Shown piece by piece: positions 20,398-29,015 of a stretch of 64,000 nucleotides of DNA. This DNA comes from Gaiellasilicea sp963765705. Lineage in GTDB: Bacteria > Actinomycetota > Thermoleophilia > Gaiellales > Gaiellaceae. The translations under genes and the position numbers were made by a program. Each line of letters opens with the position of its first letter. The first letter of the stretch is position 1. The notes under the pieces are model-generated. The model saw nothing but the letters and a program-made list of their open reading frames with translations, ran no database searches and was not told the DNA's origin. The stretch covers positions 1 through 64,000 of the forward strand of contig CAVXXJ010000006.1 of assembly GCA_963765705.1 (NCBI GenBank). Direction: 5' to 3'.

Positions 20398-21647
20398 GAG
20401 GCCAGGTACTTCGCCTGCTCCTCCGTGAGCTGGTCGATCGTGATGCCCATCGTCGCCAGCTTGAGCCGGGCGATCTCGTTGTCGATCTCCTCCGGCACCA
20501 CGTAGACCTTCTTCTCGAGCGAGGCGGCGTTCTGGACGACGTACTCGGCCGAGAGGGCCTGGTTGGCGAAGGACATGTCCATCACCTGGGCCGGGTGTCC
20601 CTCGGCGGCGGCGAGGTTGACGAGGCGGCCGTCGGCGATCAGATAGATCCGCCGGCCGTCGCTCATCGTGAACTCCTCGACGAACTCGCGGGCGAGCCGC
20701 GTCTCGGCGGCCAGGGCACGCAGCGCCCCCAGCTCGATCTCGACGTTGAAGTGGCCCGTGTTGGCGAGGATCGCCCCGTCCTTCATCAGCTCCATGTGCC
20801 CCTTGGCGACGACGGACTTGTCGCCGGTCGCGGTGATGAAGATGTCGCCGATCTTGGCGGCCTCCTCCATCGTCATGACCATGAAGCCGTCCATCACGGC
20901 CTCGATCGCCTTCATCGGGTCGACCTCGGTGACGACGACGTTCGAGCCCATGCCCTTGGCGCGCATGGCGACGCCGCGGCCGCACCAGCCGTAGCCGGCG
21001 ACGACGAGCACCTTGCCGGCGAGCAGGACGTTGGTGGCGCGGATGATCCCGTCGAGCGTCGACTGGCCGGTGCCGTAGCGGTTGTCGAAGAGATGCTTCG
21101 TCTTCGCCTCGTTCACGGCCACGACCGGGAACGCGAGCTTGCCGTCGCGCTCGAGCGCCTTCAGCCGGATCACGCCCGTGGTGGTCTCCTCGGTGCCGGC
21201 GATCACGTCGCCGAGCTGCTCGCGGCGGGCCGTGTGGAGGACGCCGATCACGTCGGCTCCGTCGTCCATCGTGATGTGCGGCTTGTGGTCGACCGCGGCC
21301 TCGATGTGCTGGTAGTACGAGTCGTTGTCCTCGCCCTTGATCGCGAACGTCGAGATCCCGTACTCGTCGACGAGCGCCGCGGCGACGTCGTCCTGCGTCG
21401 AGAGCGGGTTGGAGGCGCAGATGACGACATCGGCGCCACCCGCCTGGAGCGTGCGCATCAGGTTCGCCGTCTCGGTCGTCACGTGCAGGCAGGCGGAGAC
21501 CCGGTAGCCGGAGAGCGGCTGCTCGGACTCGAAGCGCTCGCGGATCGCGGTCAGCACCGGCATCTGCCGGTCGGCCCACTCGATCCGCCGCACGCCCTCT
21601 TTGGCGAGCGCCAGATCCTTTACGTCGTATCGCTTGGTCGTGGCCAT
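20379..21647 (-). CDS. ahcY: adenosylhomocysteinase (SAH hydrolase)
   Basis: AhcY (422 residues) hydrolyses S-adenosylhomocysteine to adenosine and homocysteine with bound NAD. The NAD-binding loop GYGWCGRGVA and the substrate blocks TAxLH-like ACLHVTTETANL, TEETTTGV and the GHFNVEIEL region are clear. It lacks the roughly 40-residue insertion of mycobacterial and eukaryotic forms, so it resembles the short thermophilic and archaeal type. ATG 21647 has an AAAGGGA Shine-Dalgarno and a TACACT box about 20 nt upstream of it. It is the first gene of the ahcY-mtnA operon. Confidence 0.95.
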   Translation of the reverse strand: MATTKRYDVKDLALAKEGVRRIEWADRQMPVLTAIRERFESEQPLSGYRVSACLHVTTETANLMRTLQAGGADVVICASNPLSTQDDVAAALVDEYGISTFAIKGEDNDSYYQHIEAAVDHKPHITMDDGADVIGVLHTARREQLGDVIAGTEETTTGVIRLKALERDGKLAFPVVAVNEAKTKHLFDNRYGTGQSTLDGIIRATNVLLAGKVLVVAGYGWCGRGVAMRAKGMGSNVVVTEVDPMKAIEAVMDGFMVMTMEEAAKIGDIFITATGDKSVVAKGHMELMKDGAILANTGHFNVEIELGALRALAAETRLAREFVEEFTMSDGRRIYLIADGRLVNLAAAEGHPAQVMDMSFANQALSAEYVVQNAASLEKKVYVVPEEIDNEIARLKLATMGITIDQLTEEQAKYLASWDEGT

Positions 21648-21687
21648 CAGTCCCTTTCGTTGTCAGCCGGGCAGTGTAGGCAAGTCG

Positions 21688-22017
21688 TCAGGCGACCAGG
21701 AGCCGCTCGTGCTTCCGCTGCTCCCAGTCGACCCAGTCGGTGGATTGTGAGCTCCCGTGCAGCCAGGTCTCGATCACGGCTCGCAGCTCGGGCTCGCGAC
21801 GCAGGCGCGCCGCGAAGGCGAGCTCGTCGAGCTCGACGCCATGCCGCTCGCGGAGGTCTCGAAGCGAGCGGAGCTGGTTCAGCTCGCGAAGGCCGTAGAG
21901 CCGGTAGCCGGACCGAGTCCGCTCCGGGACCACGAGCGACGCAGCCTCGAGGTAACGCAGCATCCGGGGCGACCAGCCGGTTTGTGCGGCGGCATCCCCT
22001 ACGGTGAGCGCCTTCAT
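21688..22017 (-). CDS. MerR family transcriptional regulator
   Basis: This 109-residue protein has the MerR winged helix-turn-helix (TVGDAAAQTGWSPRMLRYLEAASLV... RSGYRLY) followed by a short helical segment and no large effector domain. No metal-binding cysteines are visible. Start ATG 22017 is preferred over GTG 22020 because a TAAGGT box ends 7 nt upstream. It is divergent from a membrane protein gene at 22068, a candidate target. Confidence 0.85.
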   Translation of the reverse strand: MKALTVGDAAAQTGWSPRMLRYLEAASLVVPERTRSGYRLYGLRELNQLRSLRDLRERHGVELDELAFAARLRREPELRAVIETWLHGSSQSTDWVDWEQRKHERLLVA

Positions 22018-22024
22018 CACCCGA

Positions 22025-22030
22025 ACCTTA
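22025..22030 (-). promoter_or_regulatory. leaderless -10 box TAAGGT for merR-type gene
   Basis: TAAGGT (minus strand) ends 7 nt before ATG 22017. Confidence 0.5.
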
Positions 22031-22055
22031 CCATAATCGTGTCAATGTTGCGCGT

Positions 22056-22061
22056 TACCGT
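22056..22061 (+). promoter_or_regulatory. leaderless -10 box TACCGT
   Basis: TACCGT ends 6 nt before GTG 22068. The spacing between this box and the divergent merR box leaves room for one regulator site. Confidence 0.55.
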
Positions 22062-22067
22062 CGCAGC

Positions 22068-22718
22068 GTGCGACTCGCCACCGCCGCGGCATTCTCACTC
22101 GGGCTCTTCGCTGCGACCCTCGCCCTGTTCCTGGTCGAGCCGGCGGCCGGGTTCTGGCTCGCGTTCTTCCTGCCGCCGTCGGTGATCGCAATCGCTTTGG
22201 CCCGGAGCGAATGGCTGCCGTTGCTCCTCGTCCCCACCCTGTCCGCCCTCACGCTCTGGGCCTTCAGCACACCGGGCGTCTACATCATTCCGGCGGCTGG
22301 AGGCATCCTCGGCTGGAGCCTGCTCGGCGTCGTCATGGTGGTTCGCGGCCTCAGGGGCCGCGATTGGAGCCGCGCTTGGCGCGTCACGCTCGCAACCGGC
22401 ATCGTCGTTCTGTTCACCGGCTTCGCGACGATGCCGCTCGACCTGCGCTTCTGGCTCAGCGAGGACGCGATGAACGAAACGGCCCTCGCCGTGATCCGCG
22501 GTGAGCGCGACCCTGACACGATCGACCGCATCGGGCTCTGGAATGTCAATCGCGCGTACCGCAGCCCGGGCGGGATGCGGTTCACGGTCAAGGGAGCGGG
22601 CTTTCTGTCCTACGCAGGCTTCGCCTACCAGGCTGATGGGCTGCCGCCCCCGAGCGACGGAGACTCGTTTCGGTACTGGCGCCGCGGCTGGTACATCTGG
22701 GACGGCGGGTCCAGCTAG
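22068..22718 (+). CDS. membrane protein of unknown function
   Basis: This 216-residue protein has four predicted membrane helices in its first half (residues 5-28, 30-48, 52-70 and 85-128 contain the hydrophobic runs), then a soluble C-terminal domain of about 90 residues with many aromatic residues (FRYWRRGWYIWDGG). I do not recognise the family. GTG 22068 has a leaderless box. The stop shares CTAG with the convergent cupin gene. The divergent MerR gene is the obvious candidate regulator. Confidence 0.72.
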   Translation: MRLATAAAFSLGLFAATLALFLVEPAAGFWLAFFLPPSVIAIALARSEWLPLLLVPTLSALTLWAFSTPGVYIIPAAGGILGWSLLGVVMVVRGLRGRDWSRAWRVTLATGIVVLFTGFATMPLDLRFWLSEDAMNETALAVIRGERDPDTIDRIGLWNVNRAYRSPGGMRFTVKGAGFLSYAGFAYQADGLPPPSDGDSFRYWRRGWYIWDGGSS

Positions 22719-23128
22719 GCCTCAGAGGTTCCTTCGCGGCCGTACAGATCCTCGAGCCGGACGACGTCGTCGAGGTGCGGCGTGGAGACCTCGATGATCG
22801 TCGTGTCCTCGATCGCCGTGACGCGGTGGACGGTGCCGGGCCGATAGCGAAACGCCGCTCCCGGGCCGATCACCTCCTCGCTCAGGACCTTCTGGCCGGC
22901 CTCGCCGAGCTCGAGCTTGGCGCGGCCGGACTGGACGAGCCACGACTCGTCCTTCTCGTTGTGGAACTGAAGGCTGAGCGCGGCGCCTGCCTTGACGAAG
23001 AGCACCTTGCCGCAATACGCCTCCGAGAGCGCCCAGATCAGCTCGTGCCCCCATGGCTTCTCGACCTTCCTCACATCGAAGGCCCAGCGGTCGAGGGAGT
23101 CGATGTTCGGAGAGTCCAGGTCGGTCAC
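22715..23128 (-). CDS. cupin, mannose-6-phosphate isomerase type II-like
   Basis: This 137-residue single cupin resembles the C-terminal isomerase domain of bifunctional mannose-1-phosphate guanylyltransferases. The typical opening WGHELIWA, the metal motif LQFHNEKDESWLV and the second motif PGTVHRVTAIEDT are present. GTG 23128 overlaps the preceding pyrophosphorylase stop (GTGA), so the pair may act together in mannose or related sugar-nucleotide supply. The metal ligands look complete. Substrate is inferred from context. Confidence 0.8.
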   Translation of the reverse strand: MTDLDSPNIDSLDRWAFDVRKVEKPWGHELIWALSEAYCGKVLFVKAGAALSLQFHNEKDESWLVQSGRAKLELGEAGQKVLSEEVIGPGAAFRYRPGTVHRVTAIEDTTIIEVSTPHLDDVVRLEDLYGREGTSEA

Positions 23129-24240
23129 GGGAACGTCACTGCGCCGGCGGCGAGGGTCTCCTCCGCCGCTACACGCAGCCCGTGGTCGAGCATATTCCTG
23201 TCACCGACCTTCGCGCCAGGTCCGACAACGGCCAGGCCGCGGACGTCGCAATCGGCGCCGAGCTCGGCCCGCTCGCCGATGATCGCGCCGGACACGTTCG
23301 AGCCGCTCCCGACGGTCGCGCCGGCGCCGACCACGGACGACTCGATCGCCGCACCCTCACCGATCCTCGCCCCGGCGCCGATCACCGCCAGGCTCCCGAT
23401 CCGGGCGCGCGCGCCGATCGACGCTCCCGCGCCGATGAAGACAGGCGGCACGAGCCGGGCGTCCGGGCTCACCTCGGCACCGGGCGAGACGAGCGTGTAG
23501 TCGGCGCCGAGCGCGTCGCCGAGCTCGGTGACGAAGTTGCGCTCGAGGACGTCCCGGTGTGCCTGGAGATACGCGTCGGGCGTGCCGATGTCGAGCCAGT
23601 AGCCCGACAGCGCGATACCGGAGACCGACTGCTCCTCGACGAGCTGCGGGAAGACCTCACGCTCGATGGAGACCGACCGTCCAGGCGGGATCAGGTCGAG
23701 CACGTCCGGCTCGAGGACGTACATGCCGGCGTTGATCAGGTTCGTGTCGATCTCCTCCGGTCGCGGCTTCTCGAGGAAGCTGACGACGCGTCCTTCGCGA
23801 TCGACGCGCACGAGCCCGTAACGGGTCGGATCCTCGACGGGCGTCAGCAGGATCGTGGCGCGGGCGCCGCGCTCGCGGTGGAACGCGACCAGCGCATCGA
23901 GGTCGGTCTCGCGCAGCGAGTCGCCGTTGAGGGCGAAGAACGGCCCGTTGACTCCTTCCGCCGCGAAGCGGATCGCCCCGCCCGTGCCGAGCGGCTCCTC
24001 CTCGACCTTGTACTCGAGCCGAAGGTCGCCGTACGAGTCGCCGAAGTGCTCGTGGATCTGCGTCGGCAGATAGCCGCACGAGATGATCGCCCGGGTGACG
24101 CCGTAGCGGCGGAGATGCTCGAACGTGTAGGCGAGCTGCGGCCGGTCGACGAGCGGCAGCATGTCCTTGCGTGTCTGGTCGGTCAGCGGCCGCAGCCGGG
24201 TGCCGAGGCCACCGACCAGGATCACCGCGGGCAGGCTCAC
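23125..24240 (-). CDS. NDP-sugar pyrophosphorylase with left-handed beta-helix tail
   Basis: This 371-residue protein has an N-terminal nucleotidyltransferase (VGGLGTRLRPLT, KDMLPLVDRP, NGDSL, FLEKP, YWLDIGTPDAYL) and a C-terminal left-handed beta-helix of hexapeptide repeats (IGAGASIGARARIG... from about residue 265). The architecture matches mannose-1-phosphate guanylyltransferase (GMPP)-like and glucose-1-phosphate thymidylyltransferase-like enzymes. It sits between ugd and the cupin with overlapping codons at both ends, consistent with envelope polysaccharide precursor synthesis. The exact nucleotide and sugar are not determinable. Confidence 0.87.
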   Translation of the reverse strand: MSLPAVILVGGLGTRLRPLTDQTRKDMLPLVDRPQLAYTFEHLRRYGVTRAIISCGYLPTQIHEHFGDSYGDLRLEYKVEEEPLGTGGAIRFAAEGVNGPFFALNGDSLRETDLDALVAFHRERGARATILLTPVEDPTRYGLVRVDREGRVVSFLEKPRPEEIDTNLINAGMYVLEPDVLDLIPPGRSVSIEREVFPQLVEEQSVSGIALSGYWLDIGTPDAYLQAHRDVLERNFVTELGDALGADYTLVSPGAEVSPDARLVPPVFIGAGASIGARARIGSLAVIGAGARIGEGAAIESSVVGAGATVGSGSNVSGAIIGERAELGADCDVRGLAVVGPGAKVGDRNMLDHGLRVAAEETLAAGAVTFP

Positions 24241-25532
24241 GGTTCGAGACCGAGATCGGCGGCGCGGCCGATGCCGTCGTACGTGAAGCCGGCCGCACGC
24301 AGCTCGGCCGGATCGAGCATGTTCCGGCCGTCGATCAGCAGCGGGTTCCGCATCCGCTTCGCCGCCTCGTGCCAGTCGAGCTCAGCCAGCTGGGGCCACT
24401 CGGTCACGAGCACCGCAGCGTCGGCGCCGTCGAGCGCCTCCAGCGGCTCGGCGCAGATCGTCGCGCGCGGCAGTGCGGCGACCCCGTCTGCGACCGGGTC
24501 CCACGCGCGCACCTCTGCACCCTCGGCGACGAGCCGGCCGGCGAGCACGAGGCTCGGCGCCTCGCGCATGTCGTCGGTGTGGGGCTTGAACGCGAGGCCG
24601 AGCAGCGCAACGGTCTTGCCGCGCAGGCTGCCGAGCTGCTGCTGCAGCTTCCCGATCACGCGTCTCTTCTGCAGCTCGTTCACCTCGATCACGGCGTTCA
24701 GGAGCTGGAAGTGGTAGCCCGAGTTGGCCGCGAGCTGCTTCAGAGCGAGCGAGTCCTTCGGAAAGCAGCTGCCGCCGTAGCCGATGCCCGCGCGCAGGAA
24801 GCTCGAGCCGATCCGGCGGTCGAGGCCGACGCCCTCGGCCACGCGGACGACGTCCGCGCCGGTCGCCTCGCAGACGTTCGCGATCTCGTTGATGAAGCTG
24901 ATGCGGGTCATCAGCGCCGCGTTCGCGGCCAGCTTGATCATCTCGGCCGACGCGACGTCGCAGTGCACGATCGGAGCGTCGATCCCGCGGTGCAACTCCT
25001 CGACGGCGGTGCTGTCGGCCGCGTCGAATGAGCCGATCACGATCCGGTCTGGGTACTGGAAGTCCCGGATCGCCGTTCCCTCGGCGGTGAACTCGGGATT
25101 GGAGGCGTAGCCGACGTGCTGGAGCCCACGCTCGTCGAGGCGGTGGCGCACCCTCGCGCCGGTGCCGACCGGCACGGTGCTCTTCATCACGAGGACCGCT
25201 CTCCCCTCCAGGCCGGAGAGCTCGTCGACGACGGTCCAGATCGCGGAGAGGTCCGCGTCGCCGGAGTAGGTCGGTGGCGTGCCGACGGCGACGTAGAGGA
25301 ACTCCGCGCCGGCGACAGCCTCGGCGACGTCGAGTGTGTAGGTGAGGCGCTCCGCGTTCCGGCGCAGCAGGTCCTCGAGCCCCGGCTCGTAGATCGGCAC
25401 CTTGCCGGCGCGAAGCTGATCGATTCGCTCGGGAAGAACGTCGCGCACGACGACGTCGTGGCCCAGCTCGGCGAAGCACGCGCCGGTCACCAGACCGACG
25501 TAGCCCGCACCGAAAACAGCGATCCTGGACAC
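24237..25532 (-). CDS. ugd: UDP-glucose/GDP-mannose 6-dehydrogenase family
   Basis: This 431-residue enzyme oxidises UDP-glucose to UDP-glucuronate in two NAD-dependent steps. The Rossmann motif GAGYVGLVTG, the catalytic-cysteine segment GYGGSCFPKDSLAL and the late NAD/UDP domain (LGLAFKPHTDDMREAP) are visible. GTG 25532 has a TAGGTT box 6 nt upstream that overlaps the end of the LCP gene, so it has its own leaderless promoter. It heads ugd-pyrophosphorylase-cupin. UDP-glucose is the common substrate but GDP-mannose cannot be excluded. Confidence 0.9.
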   Translation of the reverse strand: MSRIAVFGAGYVGLVTGACFAELGHDVVVRDVLPERIDQLRAGKVPIYEPGLEDLLRRNAERLTYTLDVAEAVAGAEFLYVAVGTPPTYSGDADLSAIWTVVDELSGLEGRAVLVMKSTVPVGTGARVRHRLDERGLQHVGYASNPEFTAEGTAIRDFQYPDRIVIGSFDAADSTAVEELHRGIDAPIVHCDVASAEMIKLAANAALMTRISFINEIANVCEATGADVVRVAEGVGLDRRIGSSFLRAGIGYGGSCFPKDSLALKQLAANSGYHFQLLNAVIEVNELQKRRVIGKLQQQLGSLRGKTVALLGLAFKPHTDDMREAPSLVLAGRLVAEGAEVRAWDPVADGVAALPRATICAEPLEALDGADAAVLVTEWPQLAELDWHEAAKRMRNPLLIDGRNMLDPAELRAAGFTYDGIGRAADLGLEP

Positions 25533-25538
25533 CGGCGG

Positions 25539-25544
25539 AACCTA
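25539..25544 (-). promoter_or_regulatory. leaderless -10 box TAGGTT for ugd
   Basis: TAGGTT (minus strand) ends 6 nt before GTG 25532 and lies just past the LCP gene stop codon (25546-25548). Confidence 0.5.
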
Positions 25545-25545
25545 T

Positions 25546-27495
25546 CTACTTGATGTTACGAAGAGGTTTGAGACCCTTCGCGATCGCGAGCATGGTCTCG
25601 TTCGAGAGCTCGTCGAGCAGCGTGTTCACGACCCAGTAGCTGGCGCCACCCTGCCGCAGGACGACCATGTGCAGCTTCGGGCCGGTGTAGTGGAGCTCGT
25701 ATTTTCGGCCCTTGATCGTGCGCGTCACGTTGCGCTCGGAGAGGACGGGCGCGTCCTCCCAGTCGGTCATCTGCACGCCCCAGTACCGCTGTGCGCCCGT
25801 GCGATAGGTGAGCCGGATCGTCTTGTGCTTCCCCTCCGGGTCGATCCGGTACAGGCGGATCGGACGCTCGCGGTCGATCCAGGAGCTCCGCTCGAGCACG
25901 GTCGGCACCATCAGCTCGAAGGGCAGCTTCTTGGCGCGCTCGCGGAGCAGCTCCAGGGAGGCTTCCGCTCCGGGCGAGACGTTCGCCTGCTGCCGCTGCG
26001 GCGTCTTGTCGACGGGAGCCTCGGTGAGCGTCCCGTGGAAGGTCTGGCCGACGACGACCGTCAGCAGCGCGTCGTTCGAGAGCGCCCTGACCGTTGCATC
26101 GAGCGGCGCGATGTCGTCGGTGCCGAACAGGACCGCGACCTTCTTCGCGGCAGCCTCCGCGCCGGGCTGGGCCTGGTCGAAGTGGATCCGGGTCTTGAAG
26201 TACTCCCAGTTCGGCGCGTTCCCGTTCTTGCCGTCCGGCGCGTAGACCATGTGGTAGCCCCGCTGTGAGAGGAGATAGCTCGCCGTGCCTGCCGAGCCGG
26301 GGACGCCGTTCCCGTTCAGGACGTTCACGGTCGTCTCCCGCGGTGGCGGCGCCTCGTCGGCGACCGGCTTCGGCTTCTCGTTCAGCGCGACGGCAGTCGC
26401 CTTCTCGGGCGCCTCGACGTCGGGGTTGGCGAACTCCTGGACCGCCTTCTTGATGTTCTCCTCCGAGACGAGCAGGTCGAACGCGGCCGTGTCCTCGATT
26501 CCCTCGAGCTTCGGCTGGAAGAAGTGCCCCGGCGGGAGCTCGTAGGCGAAGAAGGCGTAGTCGAGCACGGTGCCGCCGTCGAGCTCCTTGTTGCCGCCGA
26601 CGCCCACCTCGACGTTCTTCGTGATCGTCTTGATCACCTTCGGGAGGTCGAGCACGCCTGTGCTCGCCTTGATCTGATCCTTGAACGCGCGCACGAAGAG
26701 CTGCTGCCGGGCGAGACGGTAGAGATCGTTGTCCGTGTGCCGGTAGCGCACGAAGTCGAGCGCCTGGTAGCCGCCGAGCTTCTGGTAGCCGGGGAAGAGG
26801 TTGATCGTCGCGTAGCCGAAGTCGCCGCCGCGGTCGTTGAAATAGCGCCGGTCGACGTCCATCCAGACACCGTCGACCGCGTCGACGAGCTGGCGGAAGC
26901 CGCGGAAGTTGACCGTGATCAGGTAGTTGATCGGGAGCCCGGTCAGCTTGCGCACCGTCTCCAGCGTGCCCTTCGTGCCGCACTCCGAGTACGCCCCGTT
27001 GATGCGTGCGCTGAACGTGGCTCTACCGGGGCAGTGGATCTCGACGTAGAGGTCGCGCGGGAACGAGAGGAGCGAGATCGACTTCGTCTCGGGATCGGCC
27101 CGGACGAGCATGACGGTGTCGGAGCGCGACGTCGTGCCGGCGCCCTCGCCGGCGCGCTGGTCGTAGCCGACGACGAGCGCCGTCGCCGGCTCTCCCGGCA
27201 GCGCGACGTCCAACCGCTTCGCGGCGATCTTCACGTCCGGTGTCGTCGCCACGACCTCCGCGACGCTCTCGTGGAACCAGAGGTACGCGCCGCCGGCGAT
27301 CGAACCGAGCACGACGAGCAGCGCCAGCACCGCCCAGACGACGATCCTGCGGAGCGTCGCCCAGCCCGAACGCGGCGGCGGCTCCGGCTGGCGGTAGATC
27401 GTGATCGGCGAGAGCGCGCCCGGGGGTAGTACCGGCCGTCCGTTCCCGGTCACAGCCGCCCCGCGGCCAATGCCTCTCTTCAACGTCGTCCGCAT
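25546..27495 (-). CDS. LytR-CpsA-Psr family protein with LytR C-terminal domain
   Basis: This 649-residue protein has a cytoplasmic tail, one membrane helix (about residues 48-70), the LCP catalytic domain (about 105-275, with SDTVMLVRADP, SFPRDLYVEI and the Arg-rich DFVRYRHTDNDLYRLARQQ), a LytR C-terminal domain (about 370-460, VNVLNGNGVPGSAG), and an unassigned C-terminal region. LCP enzymes transfer glycopolymers from lipid carriers to peptidoglycan or arabinogalactan. Its location beside sugar-nucleotide genes suits attachment of an envelope polysaccharide. ATG 27495 is chosen; a palindrome lies in the leader. The open frame further upstream is a shadow of hisC. Confidence 0.9.
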   Translation of the reverse strand: MRTTLKRGIGRGAAVTGNGRPVLPPGALSPITIYRQPEPPPRSGWATLRRIVVWAVLALLVVLGSIAGGAYLWFHESVAEVVATTPDVKIAAKRLDVALPGEPATALVVGYDQRAGEGAGTTSRSDTVMLVRADPETKSISLLSFPRDLYVEIHCPGRATFSARINGAYSECGTKGTLETVRKLTGLPINYLITVNFRGFRQLVDAVDGVWMDVDRRYFNDRGGDFGYATINLFPGYQKLGGYQALDFVRYRHTDNDLYRLARQQLFVRAFKDQIKASTGVLDLPKVIKTITKNVEVGVGGNKELDGGTVLDYAFFAYELPPGHFFQPKLEGIEDTAAFDLLVSEENIKKAVQEFANPDVEAPEKATAVALNEKPKPVADEAPPPRETTVNVLNGNGVPGSAGTASYLLSQRGYHMVYAPDGKNGNAPNWEYFKTRIHFDQAQPGAEAAAKKVAVLFGTDDIAPLDATVRALSNDALLTVVVGQTFHGTLTEAPVDKTPQRQQANVSPGAEASLELLRERAKKLPFELMVPTVLERSSWIDRERPIRLYRIDPEGKHKTIRLTYRTGAQRYWGVQMTDWEDAPVLSERNVTRTIKGRKYELHYTGPKLHMVVLRQGGASYWVVNTLLDELSNETMLAIAKGLKPLRNIK

Positions 27496-27503
27496 ACGCA
27501 AGA

Positions 27504-27525
27504 CGCGGGCGCTCGAGCACCCGCG
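27504..27525 (-). promoter_or_regulatory. palindrome in the LCP gene leader
   Basis: The sequence CGCGGG-C-GCTCGAGC-A-CCCGCG is symmetric over 22 bp apart from one mismatched pair. It lies 8 nt upstream of ATG 27495, after a TATCCT box at about 27533-27538. It could be an operator or a hairpin blocking initiation. Confidence 0.4.
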
Positions 27526-27547
27526 AGATGCCCAGGATACCGGAGCG

Positions 27548-28648
27548 CTAGGTCGTCGCCGCTCTGACCGAGGCGAGCGCGTCGGCGAAGAACGCGTTCT
27601 CGTCGGGCGTGCCGACGGTGATCCGCAGCGCCCCGGGGGCGCCGAAGCCACCCATCGGGCGCACGATCGCGCCCTGGCGGAGCAGCGCGTCGTAGAGCTG
27701 CGGCGCGTCGTCCCCGACGTCGACGAAGAGGAAGTTCGCGACCGCGGGTCCTGCCGGCTCGAGCCCGTGCTCGCGGAGGGTGCGCTCGAGCGTCTCGCGG
27801 CCCTCATGGGTGAGCCGGCGCCGCTCCGCGAGCTCCTCGGGCGCGTCCATGCTCGCTAGCGCGGCGACCTGGGCCTGCGTGTTGACGTCGAAGGCGCGCC
27901 GCGTCTTGCCGATCGCCTGGATCACGTCAAAGGGCCCGACCCCGTAGCCGATCCGGAGCCCCGCGAGGCCGTAGATCTTCGAGAACGTCCTCAGGACGAG
28001 GATGCGCCGGCCGGCCTTCACGTACTCGGCGACGCCGTCCGGATAGTCCGGGTGCTCGATGTACTCGAAGTAGGCCTGGTCGAGCACCGTGAGCACGTGC
28101 TCGGGGACGCGGTCGAAGTAGTCGTCGAGCTGCGCGCGGGTCGTCATCGTTCCGGTCGGGTTGTTCGGCGTCGCCACGTAGACGAGCTTCGTGCGAGGCC
28201 CGATGGCGGCGAGCAGCGCCTCGAAGTCGTAGTGGTCGTCGACGAGCGGCACCTTTTGCGGAACGGCCCCGAGCTTGAGCGTGTCGAGGACGTAGCTGAC
28301 GAAGGACGGCCACGCGGTGACGACCTCGTCGCCCGGATCGAGCGTCGCGACCGAGAGGTGGCCGATCAGCGCGTCCGCGCCGGCCCCCGTGACCACGTTC
28401 GCCGGATCGACGCCGTGCCGCTCGGCGAGCGCGCGCCGGAGGTGGAAGGCGCCGCCGTCGGGGTAGCGATTGAGCTGGCCCGCGCAGCGCTCCATCGCCT
28501 CGAGCGCGGCCGGGAACGGGCCCCAGGGGCCTTCGTTCGAGGCGAGCTTGACGACGCGGTCGAGGCCGAGCTCGCGCTGAACCTCCTCTTCCGGCTTCCC
28601 CGGCTCGTACGGAACGAGGCCGTCCAGGGCCGCGCGGAACAGGCTCAC
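27548..28648 (-). CDS. hisC: histidinol-phosphate aminotransferase family
   Basis: This 366-residue fold type I PLP enzyme transfers an amino group to imidazole acetol phosphate in histidine synthesis. Visible are the substrate region LASNEGPWGP, PLP-binding NPTG, the catalytic lysine in RTFSKIYGLAGLRIGYG and the C-terminal arginine in ALRITVGTPDEN. No other his gene is nearby, so a broader aromatic or other transaminase role is possible. GTG 28648 is used. It precedes the LCP gene on the same strand. Confidence 0.85.
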   Translation of the reverse strand: MSLFRAALDGLVPYEPGKPEEEVQRELGLDRVVKLASNEGPWGPFPAALEAMERCAGQLNRYPDGGAFHLRRALAERHGVDPANVVTGAGADALIGHLSVATLDPGDEVVTAWPSFVSYVLDTLKLGAVPQKVPLVDDHYDFEALLAAIGPRTKLVYVATPNNPTGTMTTRAQLDDYFDRVPEHVLTVLDQAYFEYIEHPDYPDGVAEYVKAGRRILVLRTFSKIYGLAGLRIGYGVGPFDVIQAIGKTRRAFDVNTQAQVAALASMDAPEELAERRRLTHEGRETLERTLREHGLEPAGPAVANFLFVDVGDDAPQLYDALLRQGAIVRPMGGFGAPGALRITVGTPDENAFFADALASVRAATT

Positions 28649-28655
28649 GACGGTG

Positions 28656-28877
28656 TCAGCTCCCGGAAGCCTGCGGCTCGTCGTCCGAGCTCTTGCGCCG
28701 CCAGAACACGAGGAAGCCGACGATCGCAGCGAGCATCGCGATCAAGCCCTTGTTGGGCCGCTTCGACCCCTCCACGGTTCCCGGCAGGACTTCCTTCGCC
28801 TTCTTCTTCAGCACACGCTTGGCGACGATCCAGGTGAGCCAGCCGGTGACGGCGTTGCGCTTGTTGAAGATGCTCAT
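28656..28877 (-). CDS. small single-pass membrane protein
   Basis: This 73-residue protein has a basic N-terminus, a KRVLKKKAKEVLPG segment, one C-terminal membrane helix (about residues 44-60, LIAMLAAIVGFLVFW) and an acidic serine-rich tail. I do not recognise it. ATG 28877 has a TAGCCT box 6 nt upstream. It is probably the first gene of the hisC-LCP unit. Confidence 0.7.
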   Translation of the reverse strand: MSIFNKRNAVTGWLTWIVAKRVLKKKAKEVLPGTVEGSKRPNKGLIAMLAAIVGFLVFWRRKSSDDEPQASGS

Positions 28878-28883
28878 CCCCGG

Positions 28884-28889
28884 AGGCTA
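28884..28889 (-). promoter_or_regulatory. leaderless -10 box TAGCCT
   Basis: TAGCCT (minus strand) ends 6 nt before ATG 28877. Confidence 0.55.
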
Positions 28890-28917
28890 ACAACAAGCCC
28901 GGCCTCGGGCCGTTCCC

Positions 28918-28950
28918 GACGTGTCCCAGGGACAGTCCCTGGGACACGTC
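28918..28950. repeat. 33 bp palindrome with central A
   Basis: The arms GACGTGTCCCAGGGAC and GTCCCTGGGACACGTC are perfect 16-mers around one base. The length and perfection suggest either a mobile palindromic repeat or a very stable RNA hairpin. It is in the 329 bp gap between the small membrane protein and lpdA, which holds no gene that I can support. Confidence 0.75.
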
Positions 28951-29015
28951 CCAAACAGCCCCCATTGGGTTCGAGCGCTTTTGGGAGCGAAGCGACCCTT
29001 CAGGGGTTTTCGCGC

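Noticed and set aside
18695..21579. Long minus frames through mtnA and ahcY (for example 18695-20293 and 19435-21579)
   Set aside because: These are high-GC extensions of real genes into neighbouring coding sequence; the extra parts are arginine-rich, low-complexity translations.
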